From Pseudomonadota bacterium (GTDB lineage Bacteria; Pseudomonadota; Gammaproteobacteria; Burkholderiales; Casimicrobiaceae), in contig JAKPSO010000395.1 in assembly GCA_029571495.1 (NCBI GenBank), forward strand, positions 1 through 25,902: a stretch of 25,902 nt of DNA. The letters run 5' to 3'. A program made the position numbers and the translations under genes. Of the stretch, positions 6,843 through 13,567 are shown one piece after another; position 1 is the stretch's first letter; every line of letters starts with the position of its first letter. The notes below the pieces were generated by a model. The model was given only the letters and a program-made list of their open reading frames with translations. It was not told the DNA's origin and made no database searches.

Positions 6843-8099
6843 CTACAACCGCTGCATATCCGACAGATCAAACGACGGCGTTCGTTTGCCGATCAGGTCG
6901 GCGATGATGCGACCCGAGCCGCAGCTCATGGTCCAGCCGATGTGGCCTTGGCCGCAGTTCCAGTAGAGATTCGGGAAGCGATGCTGTTGCAGGATCGGCA
7001 GCGACGACGGCGTCATCGGGCGCTGGCAAGCCCAATGCTCCACGCGACTCGACGACCAGTCGAGCGCGCCTGGAAACAGCGCTTCGAAATGCGCTCGATG
7101 TGGCGCAAAGTCCGCGTCGGTGAATCCGTTATCCTGCCCCGCGAACACGGCGCCCGTGGTGATCCGCATGACCGGGCCATCGTCGCTTTGAAGCGGGCAA
7201 TACGCGATCAGCGTGTCTTCACAGATGCCGCCGCGCTTGGGCGCGCGCGCAGGGTCTTTCACCGGCACGGTCATCGAGTAGCCCTTGACCGGATAGATCG
7301 GCACGCGGACGCCCAAGCCACGCGCAAATTTTGGCGTTTGCGGCCCGAGCGCGACGACGAACGCGTCGGCGTTTACAGGGCCGCGTGGCGAATGAATCTC
7401 GAAGGTTTGCGCACGTTCTTTGAGCTTTGCAGTTACTGGCGCATCAAACGTGAACGTCACACCGCGCGACGCGAGCCACGAGGCGAGATTTCGGGTAAAG
7501 GCGCGCGCGTCACCTTGAGCGTCGGTCACCGCGAAGGTGCCGCCTACGGTTGGCGATGCCGCGAGCGCGCGATCCATCGAGATCATTTTCTCGCGCGAGA
7601 GCACGCGTGCGGACACGCCATGCGCACCGACGAGTTCGACCCGCGCACGCGCGGCGGCGAGCGTCTCTTCGCTGCGGCAAACATAGAGCAACCCATCACG
7701 CCGATAGCCGCAATCGATGCGCGTCTTGGCAAGCGTCGCCTCGAGTTCTTGCTGGCAAAAGCGCGCGAATTTGAGCTTTGCACGTGCGAGTCGCGCGAAG
7801 TCTTGTTCATTGGCATAGCCCATGAACTCCGAGCCCCAGCGCCACAGCGCCGGGTCGAGCCATTTCTCCACCCGCATCGGCGCGCTGGCGTCGGTTACTG
7901 CGCGACGCAACGTTTGCTTTGCGTTGGGCGTTGGCCAGGGCAGCGCCCGCGAGGCGGAGATGAGGCAGGCGTTGGCGTAACTCGTCACCGTCGCGGGCTG
8001 CGGCGCGGCATCGAACACTTCGACGTCGTGACCGTCGCGCCAGAGGTAATACGCCGAGGCGACGCCGACCAAACCTGCGCCAAAAACCGCGATCTTCAT
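6843..8099 (-). CDS. dadA: DadA-like FAD-dependent D-amino acid dehydrogenase
   Basis: The 418-residue product begins with a dinucleotide-binding fold, IAVFGAGLVGVASAYYL (residues 3-19), followed by the acidic strand end VEVFDAA. The C-terminus carries the FAD-closing block typical of the DAO/DadA family (MTPSSLPIL, then NLYWNCGQGHIGWTMSCGSG). DadA oxidatively deaminates D-amino acids and passes electrons to the respiratory chain at the inner membrane. Length matches DadA; other glycine-oxidase-like members of the fold are possible. Its ATG overlaps the stop of fbpC in an ATGA, so it is translationally coupled as the last gene of the iron-transport operon, an unusual partner. No T-rich terminator is evident downstream. 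Confidence 0.85.
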   Translation of the reverse strand: MKIAVFGAGLVGVASAYYLWRDGHDVEVFDAAPQPATVTSYANACLISASRALPWPTPNAKQTLRRAVTDASAPMRVEKWLDPALWRWGSEFMGYANEQDFARLARAKLKFARFCQQELEATLAKTRIDCGYRRDGLLYVCRSEETLAAARARVELVGAHGVSARVLSREKMISMDRALAASPTVGGTFAVTDAQGDARAFTRNLASWLASRGVTFTFDAPVTAKLKERAQTFEIHSPRGPVNADAFVVALGPQTPKFARGLGVRVPIYPVKGYSMTVPVKDPARAPKRGGICEDTLIAYCPLQSDDGPVMRITTGAVFAGQDNGFTDADFAPHRAHFEALFPGALDWSSSRVEHWACQRPMTPSSLPILQQHRFPNLYWNCGQGHIGWTMSCGSGRIIADLIGKRTPSFDLSDMQRL

Positions 8100-9220
8100 G
8101 CAACGAACTTTATGGGTTGAACGTTAGGATGAGTGTGTACAGCGCGCGCGCCGTCGGTGCGCCGAAATGCGACGACGTGATCGACAGCGAGTTTGATGCC
8201 GATCTTCTCACCGATGGCGTGGTCGTGATGCGAAGGCACGAGCGAGAGCGCTTGCGCACCGCTGGGCAACGTCAGCGTGTACAAGAAATCACCGCCGCGA
8301 AAGAGCTTGCTTTCGACCACCGCGTGCATCGCGCTCTCGTCGTCATGCACGATGTCGTCGGGTCGGATCAGCACGTCGACGTAACAACTGTGAGAACACT
8401 GCGCGCAACCACTGGCGTCGCATTCGGTCGGAACGTGACCGTGCAATTCACCCAGCTCAATCTTGACGCGCGTATTGCTGAGCACCGAGCCCGGCAGAAA
8501 AACGCCCTGCCCTACGAAGTCCGCGACGAAACGGTTGCCGGGCCGGTGATAAAGGTTGTAGGGCGTGTCCCATTGCGCGATTTCGCCTTCGTGCATGACG
8601 CCAACTTGATCGGCCATGGCGAAGGCTTCATGTTGATCGTGGGTGACGATCAGCGCGGTCATGCGCTCGCGCTTGAGGATCGCGCGCACGTCGAGCGCGA
8701 GGCGTTCACGCAGTTCGACGTCAAGACTCGAAAACGGCTCGTCCATGAGCAGTAATTTCGGCTTCGGCGCGAGCGAACGCGCGAGCGCGACACGCTGCTG
8801 TTGACCGCCCGAAAGTTGATGCGGAAATTTCTCGGATGAACTCTCTAGGCCCGTGAGCGCAAGCAGTTCCGCGACGCGCCCCTCTTGTGCGGCTTTCGGC
8901 TGCGACTTGATGCCAAACGCAATGTTGCCAGCGACGCTCAAGTGTGGGAACAACGCACCTTCCTGAAACATCATGCCGATGCGGCGTTTGTCCGGCGCAA
9001 GCGTGAAGCCGCGCGCGCTCACCACCTCGCCATCGACGCGCATCTCACCGCTCGTCAGCGGCTCAAAACCGGCGATGCATCGCAATACCGTGGTTTTGCC
9101 GCAACCCGACGCACCGAGTAGGCAACCAATTTCGCCGTCCCGAAGTCGCATCGACAAATTTCGCACTACCTCGCGTGTGCCGTACGACTGACTGACCTGA
9201 TCAAGGCGTAGCTCGGGCAT
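8096..9220 (-). CDS. fbpC: Ferric iron ABC transporter ATP-binding protein (FbpC-like)
   Basis: This is the ATPase that powers ferric iron uptake with FbpB. The 374-residue product shows Walker A GASGCGKTT (residues 36-44), signature LSGGQQQRVALARSL (about 137-151), Walker B LLLMDEP, and the H-loop IVTHDQHEA. A C-terminal TOBE-like regulatory region follows (VDVLIRPDDIVHDD, LVPSHHDHAIGEKIGIKL). A cysteine cluster of spacing C-x4-C-x2-C-x3-C (CDASGCAQCSHSC, about residue 268-280) sits just before the TOBE part and could bind metal. Its ATG follows GGAGAGAAG formed by the end of fbpB, 3 bases after that gene's stop. The family also moves other oxyanions and metals, but the partners fit iron. 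Confidence 0.9.
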   Translation of the reverse strand: MPELRLDQVSQSYGTREVVRNLSMRLRDGEIGCLLGASGCGKTTVLRCIAGFEPLTSGEMRVDGEVVSARGFTLAPDKRRIGMMFQEGALFPHLSVAGNIAFGIKSQPKAAQEGRVAELLALTGLESSSEKFPHQLSGGQQQRVALARSLAPKPKLLLMDEPFSSLDVELRERLALDVRAILKRERMTALIVTHDQHEAFAMADQVGVMHEGEIAQWDTPYNLYHRPGNRFVADFVGQGVFLPGSVLSNTRVKIELGELHGHVPTECDASGCAQCSHSCYVDVLIRPDDIVHDDESAMHAVVESKLFRGGDFLYTLTLPSGAQALSLVPSHHDHAIGEKIGIKLAVDHVVAFRRTDGARAVHTHPNVQPIKFVA

Positions 9221-9223
9221 GAA

Positions 9224-10894
9224 TTACTTCTCTCCGCGTGTTGCGAGATAGATCACTGGAAATAGTCCGGCGACAACAATCGCGACCGAAGGTAAAGCGG
9301 CTGGTTGCCATTGGCCTTCAGAAGTCATTTCAAACACGCGCGTGGCGAGCGTGTCCCAACCGAACGGACGCGTCATTAAGGTGATCGGCATTTCTTTCAT
9401 CATATCGACAAAACTGAGCGCGAGCGCGGCGAACACACTCGGGCGCAAGATCGGCAGGTGAACTCGCCACAACAGCGTCGTCGGCGTACATCCCAACACG
9501 CGCGCGGCGTCATCGGTGCTGCGCGTGATGCGTTGGAGACCCGCATCGAGCGGTGCGAACCCCACCGCAAGGAAGCGAATCGCGTACGCAAGGACGACGA
9601 CAAAGAGGCTGCCCTTCAACACCGCGGTGAGCGGCACACCTGTCGAAGTCGTCAACGAAAAAAGCGCGATGAGTTGTTCGTCAAGCCAAGCCACGGGGAT
9701 AAAGACGCCCACGGCGAGAACAGCGCCGGGTATCGCGTATCCGAGCGTCGCGATTCGTTGTGCGCCTCGAACAAGCGCACTCGGACGCTGCCGTGCGGCG
9801 TAGGCGAGCAGGAGCGCGACCGCCGCGACAGTGACCGCCCCAAGCGACGACAACCACAGCGAGTGCCCGAGAAACGACCAGTACCGCGCGTCGAGATCGG
9901 TTGCGATCGCGGCTTTTGCCCAGAGCAGTAGCTGCACCATCGGCGCGATGAAAGCGGCGAGTAAGACGACGAAGCACAGCGACCACGCGAGAGCGCCTTG
10001 CGCTCGCGTCAGACGCATCCGGCGCTGGTCACCCGAGCGGCCCACTGCGATGTATTTGATCGGTGCACGCTGGCGTTGTTCAGCGAGCACCAACAGCAAC
10101 ACAAACACGATGAGAATTGACGCTAATTGCGACGCGGCGGGCAGTGAGAACAGCGAGAACCACGCCTTGTAAATTCCAGTCGTAAAGGTGTCGTAGTTAA
10201 ACGTTGACACCGTGCCAAAGTCTGCAAGCGTCTCCATCAGCGCGAGCGCGACGCCTGCGGCGATCCATGGTCGCGCCATGGGGAGAGCCACTTTGAAAAA
10301 GCCGCGCCAACGGTTCAGCCCGAGGGTTTGCGCCGCCTCCATCGCCGCGCGACCTTGGCTCTGAAATGCATTGCGCGCAATGAGGTAAACATAGGGATAG
10401 AGCGCAAGTGACATGACCAGAATCACGCCACCGCGTGAGCGTATTGGCGGCAACGCGAGCGGGCCGAATACACCACGCAACGCGGTCTGAATCGGTCCGC
10501 TGAAGTCCAGAAGCCCAATGAGTACAAAGGCCAACACGTAGGCAGGCACAGCCAGCGGCAACAGCAGCGCCCACGAGAAAATCGCACGCCCCGGAAAGTC
10601 ACACATCGCAGTGAGCCAGGCGAGCGACACGCCCAATACGCCAACGCCGACACCCACACCCAGCAGCAACCAGAACGTGTTGAGTAACAACTCCGGCAGA
10701 ACAAACTCAGCGAGATGGCCCATGATCTCGGCCTGCGGGCGCAACCAGGCGGCGAAGGTCACCGCGAGGGGAATGAGAACAACTAGGGCAACGGCGGCCG
10801 CCGCCAAGTGCCAGCCAGTTAATCGCGGAAACGCAAGAACGCCCACGGAGGGCGTTCTTGACTGAGATTCGGCGGTGGGCGAAATATTGGGCAT
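9224..10894 (-). CDS. fbpB: Ferric iron ABC transporter permease, fused two-domain (FbpB-like)
   Basis: This is the inner-membrane channel of the iron transporter. The 556-residue product is a tandem of two binding-protein-dependent permease domains (about residues 30-275 and 300-550), about twelve hydrophobic segments in all, as in FbpB/SfuB. Each half has the ATPase-contact (EAA-like) loop: EAAQTLGLNRWRGFFKVALP in the first half and DDAARVLGCTPTTLLWRVHLP in the second. Both contact motifs fit one FbpC dimer. The start is 19 bases after fbpA, with no strong ribosome site. An 11-base perfect inverted repeat lies within codons 12-20. It is part of the fbpA-fbpB-fbpC-dadA operon. Confidence 0.92.
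   Translation of the reverse strand: MPNISPTAESQSRTPSVGVLAFPRLTGWHLAAAAVALVVLIPLAVTFAAWLRPQAEIMGHLAEFVLPELLLNTFWLLLGVGVGVGVLGVSLAWLTAMCDFPGRAIFSWALLLPLAVPAYVLAFVLIGLLDFSGPIQTALRGVFGPLALPPIRSRGGVILVMSLALYPYVYLIARNAFQSQGRAAMEAAQTLGLNRWRGFFKVALPMARPWIAAGVALALMETLADFGTVSTFNYDTFTTGIYKAWFSLFSLPAASQLASILIVFVLLLVLAEQRQRAPIKYIAVGRSGDQRRMRLTRAQGALAWSLCFVVLLAAFIAPMVQLLLWAKAAIATDLDARYWSFLGHSLWLSSLGAVTVAAVALLLAYAARQRPSALVRGAQRIATLGYAIPGAVLAVGVFIPVAWLDEQLIALFSLTTSTGVPLTAVLKGSLFVVVLAYAIRFLAVGFAPLDAGLQRITRSTDDAARVLGCTPTTLLWRVHLPILRPSVFAALALSFVDMMKEMPITLMTRPFGWDTLATRVFEMTSEGQWQPAALPSVAIVVAGLFPVIYLATRGEK
10834..10860. repeat. Perfect 11-bp hairpin inside the 5' coding region of fbpB
   Basis: CAAGAACGCCC (10834-10844) pairs with GGGCGTTCTTG (10850-10860) around a 5-base loop, 35-61 bases after the fbpB start codon on the minus strand. 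No T-run follows on either strand. It may slow translation or protect the fbpA transcript end, giving more binding protein than permease; that role is inference. Confidence 0.7.
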
Positions 10895-10913
10895 GCCGCC
10901 GTTTAGTTAAGCG

Positions 10914-11930
10914 TTACTTGTAGCCGATGCGATCCATCAATTTTACGGCGCTGGTCTGCAGGCGCCCTGCTTCACGAACGTTCAGCAGGTTCTGCTTGAA
11001 TGTGCCCCACGCAGCGACTGTTGGATCTACTTTGACGTTCACGTTCACCGGATATTCCAAGTTAACGTCTGCGTACAAATTTTGAGCTTTTTCAGACGAA
11101 AGCCATTCGAGGAGTTTGACCGCAGCAGCGGGGTTCTTCGCGTGCTTCGCAATGCCCGCGCCAGAAATGTTGACGTGGACGCCCGCTTCTTTTTGACTGA
11201 CCGACTGATTCGGCCAAAAAATCGCGACCGGCAGCTTTGGCTTGGCCTCGATCAGCCGGCCAAAGTAGTACGTATTAACGAGCGTCACATCGCACTGGCC
11301 CGCGGCAACGGCCTCGATCGCGGAGTTGTCATCCGCAAACGGCGCGGTGGCGAGGTTCTTCACCCACCCTGAAACAATTTGCGCGGTCTTCGCCTCGCCG
11401 TGCTCGTGAATCATCATCGCTACCAGCGATTGGTTGTAAACCTTCTTTGACGTGCGTAGACAGAGGCGGCCTTTCCATTTCGGAGCGGCCAAATCTTCGT
11501 AGGTGGACAGTTCCGACGGCTTTACTTTTTGCGTGTTGTAGACGATGGTGCGCGCGCGCACCGAGAGTCCAAACCACTGATCGTCTGGGTCGCGAAGATT
11601 GGCTGGAATATTTGCTTTGAGCGTCGCGGACTTCACGGGACGCAGCAGTCCTTCTTCTGCCGCTTGCCAAAGGTTTCCTGCGTCCACGGTCATAAACACG
11701 TCGGCGGGTGTATTGGCGCCCTCGGCCTTCAGGCGCGCCATCAGTGGTCCTTCTTTGTCGGTGATGAACTGAACGACTACGCCCGTCTCTTTGGTGTATG
11801 CATCAAAGAGCGGTTTGATGAGTTGTTCATTGCGCGCAGAGTACACAACGACCGTCTCGGGTGCCGCGACTGCGGTCATGGCGGCGGTGAGTACGAGTCC
11901 CGAGACGATGGTTTGGATGCGGCGATTCAT
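10914..11930 (-). CDS. fbpA: Ferric iron ABC transporter substrate-binding protein (FbpA/FutA-like)
   Basis: This periplasmic protein captures Fe(III) and delivers it to FbpBC. From the ATG at 11930 the product is 338 residues with a signal peptide (MNRRIQTIVSGLVLTAAMTA, cleaved near AVAA-PE). The mature part opens with VVVYSARNEQLIKPLFDAY, the FbpA/FutA hallmark. It carries LRLSVRARTIVYNT-like region (here FGLSVRARTIVYNT) and the adjacent tyrosines VNTYYFGR used for iron binding, and ends near LEYPVN. An upstream in-frame ATG at 11969 adds 13 residues before the signal peptide, and AAAGAGA sits before 11930, so 11930 is preferred. It is the first gene of the operon. Confidence 0.92.
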   Translation of the reverse strand: MNRRIQTIVSGLVLTAAMTAVAAPETVVVYSARNEQLIKPLFDAYTKETGVVVQFITDKEGPLMARLKAEGANTPADVFMTVDAGNLWQAAEEGLLRPVKSATLKANIPANLRDPDDQWFGLSVRARTIVYNTQKVKPSELSTYEDLAAPKWKGRLCLRTSKKVYNQSLVAMMIHEHGEAKTAQIVSGWVKNLATAPFADDNSAIEAVAAGQCDVTLVNTYYFGRLIEAKPKLPVAIFWPNQSVSQKEAGVHVNISGAGIAKHAKNPAAAVKLLEWLSSEKAQNLYADVNLEYPVNVNVKVDPTVAAWGTFKQNLLNVREAGRLQTSAVKLMDRIGYK

Positions 11931-11967
11931 GGGGAAATCTCTTTGTATGCGGTGATGCGATGCTGTC

Positions 11968-11997
11968 ATTGTATACGTTAATACGAACGATTCGCAA
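11968..11997 (-). promoter_or_regulatory. Candidate fbp promoter with a Fur-box-like palindrome
   Basis: On the minus strand TTGCGA (complement of 11992-11997) and TATACA (complement of 11970-11975) are 16 bases apart, like -35 and -10 elements, about 40-60 bases before the fbpA ATG. Between and over them lies an imperfect 7-1-7 palindrome (11982-11996) with partial fit to a Fur box. Fur control of ferric transporters is known for the family, but this match is weak. Confidence 0.35.
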
Positions 11998-12063
11998 CCG
12001 CATATATTTGACGCAAATCAACAATGCGAACGTGGTGTACGACTGAACAACAGTCGAAATTGA

Positions 12064-12092
12064 CGCTAGCGACGGACCAGCGATCCGTAGCG
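12064..12092 (-). terminator. Hairpin downstream of xthA, possible transcript end
   Basis: CGCTA (12064-12068) and CGGA (12073-12076) pair with TCCG (12084-12087) and TAGCG (12088-12092), leaving a 4-base bulge. It begins right after the xthA stop but has no T-run, so it is a weak terminator candidate. Confidence 0.3.
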
Positions 12093-12093
12093 C

Positions 12094-12867
12094 CTAAGAA
12101 AAAGTTGCGGTAACCGGCGCGTGATCGGACGGCTTTTCGCCTTTGCGCTCATTGCGGTCGACAACGCATTCGGTGCATGTGTCGGCGAGCGTCGGCGTCG
12201 CGAGGATGTGATCAATGCGCAGGCCATTGTTCTTCTGAAACCCGAGCATGCGGTAATCCCACCATGTGAATGTCTTTGGCGGGTGATCGAACTTGCGAAA
12301 ACAGTCCACGAGACCAAGGCCAACCCAGTGATTGAACGCGGCGCGTTCTTGGTCCGTGCAAAGCACTTGTCCGGCCCACGCGATGGGGTCGTACACGTCG
12401 GCATCCGATGGAGCGATATTGAAGTCGCCGACCACGACAAGCTTTTCGTGCTTCGCGCGTTCACTGGCAAGCCACGCACTGACCGCGTCAAGCCAACGGA
12501 GTTTGTATTGAAATTTGTCGGAGTCGACGGACTGACCGTTGACGACGTAGAGATCAATGACGCGAACGTCACCGATTGTGGCTGCAATCGCCCGACACTG
12601 CTCGTCTTCAAATTCCGGAACGCCCATTTGCACGTCGACGAATTCGGGAAGCGTCTTCTTGGCGACGATGGCGACGCCGTTGTATGTCTTCTGACCGTAG
12701 ACCGCCGCTCGATAGCCGAGGGCGTCGAACATTTCGTGCGGAAACTTGTGCGTTTCCATTTTGAGCTCTTGCAAACAGAGCACGTCGCTTTGATTTGCGC
12801 GCAGCCACGCTTCGGCACGCGCCATGCGCGCCGTCAGCGAATTAACGTTCCATGTGGTAATCCGCAC
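12094..12867 (-). CDS. xthA: Exodeoxyribonuclease III (AP endonuclease)
   Basis: ExoIII cuts at abasic sites and degrades 3' ends in base excision repair. The 257-residue product has the full family motif set: WNVNSL (residues 6-11), LCLQELKME with the metal-binding Glu34, YNGVAIVAKK, VVVGDFNIAPSDADVYDP with catalytic Asp/Asn, GLRIDHILAT, and the terminal SDHAPVTA with the catalytic His. The start is a GTG, because the sequence before WNVNSL leaves no ATG. It lies 4 bases after the stop of the DUF4124/glutaredoxin gene and is likely translated from the same mRNA. Confidence 0.95.
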   Translation of the reverse strand: MRITTWNVNSLTARMARAEAWLRANQSDVLCLQELKMETHKFPHEMFDALGYRAAVYGQKTYNGVAIVAKKTLPEFVDVQMGVPEFEDEQCRAIAATIGDVRVIDLYVVNGQSVDSDKFQYKLRWLDAVSAWLASERAKHEKLVVVGDFNIAPSDADVYDPIAWAGQVLCTDQERAAFNHWVGLGLVDCFRKFDHPPKTFTWWDYRMLGFQKNNGLRIDHILATPTLADTCTECVVDRNERKGEKPSDHAPVTATFS

Positions 12868-12871
12868 CGAG

Positions 12872-13513
12872 TTAGTCTTCTCGATTCACCAGCGGCTGAC
12901 CGGATGTGCCGTCAGACTTTGTTGCGCGCGGCGGCTGAGCTGGGCCGGGCGTCGGCGATTTCGACGCTGCTTTTGGCGGAGCTTTGGACGTGTCGAGCAA
13001 CCCCGAACGATCCTCAACGGGCTTTGGCTTGGCGTAGCCGCCAGTCTTCGGGTAGCCCGCGCTGTCGAGCGCCGACGCCCAACCCGCTTCGCTCCAACCC
13101 GTGAGGCGCTTTTCGCCAACTTTCAGTACAGGCACAATGGAGCCACCACCGGTGTCGGCCTTGAATTTATTGTTGAGTTCGAGCGAACGTGACGGGTCCA
13201 CCAACGTGTGCGGTACGCCGCGTTTGTTCAAGTAGTTTCTGGCAGCGTCGCACGCTTCGCCGCACTCGCTCACGTAAAGTGTGACGGGATTCTTCTTTTG
13301 TGCGTCCGCGGCCGCAAGCGACAACTCGTTGTTTTGAATCGAGTTGCCCCCTACGTTCTTTTGTTGCACATTTTTGGCGTCAGCGGGTGGCGGTTGGTCA
13401 GAGTACTGAACCCTGCCATTGGCGTCGACCCAGCGGTACACGGACTGCGCGCCGCTCACCGCCGGTAGCGCGGCGATCACCGCAAGCGCGCTCATCAAAT
13501 AAAAACGTTTCAT
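12872..13513 (-). CDS. DUF4124 / glutaredoxin-like exported protein
   Basis: The product (213 residues) starts with a signal peptide (MKRFYLMSALAVIAALPAVS-GAQ). A DUF4124 segment follows (SVYRWVDANGRVQYSDQPPP, about residues 24-45). A glutaredoxin-like domain comes next (about 77-155: VTLYVSECGEACDAARNYLN, VPVLKVGEKRLTGW) with cysteines spaced C-x3-C rather than C-x2-C. A Pro/Ser/Lys-rich tail ends the protein. This architecture is common in betaproteobacteria; a periplasmic thiol-disulfide role is likely but not proven. ATG 13513 is chosen because AAGGAG lies 9 bases before it; an in-frame TTG at 13519 lies too close to that site. It precedes xthA by 4 bases. Confidence 0.85.
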   Translation of the reverse strand: MKRFYLMSALAVIAALPAVSGAQSVYRWVDANGRVQYSDQPPPADAKNVQQKNVGGNSIQNNELSLAAADAQKKNPVTLYVSECGEACDAARNYLNKRGVPHTLVDPSRSLELNNKFKADTGGGSIVPVLKVGEKRLTGWSEAGWASALDSAGYPKTGGYAKPKPVEDRSGLLDTSKAPPKAASKSPTPGPAQPPRATKSDGTSGQPLVNRED

Positions 13514-13567
13514 TTGCAAACTCCTTCAGAGCGGTAATTCAACACCGCAACACAATCGCGTCGAACG

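Noticed and set aside
6786..8120. 444-codon plus-strand open frame
   Set aside because: It is fully antisense to the dadA-like gene, rich in Arg and His as expected for a shadow of high-GC coding DNA, and shows no domain.
12121..13104. 327-codon plus-strand open frame
   Set aside because: It lies antisense to xthA and the glutaredoxin-like gene, which carry complete family motifs; the plus frame has none.
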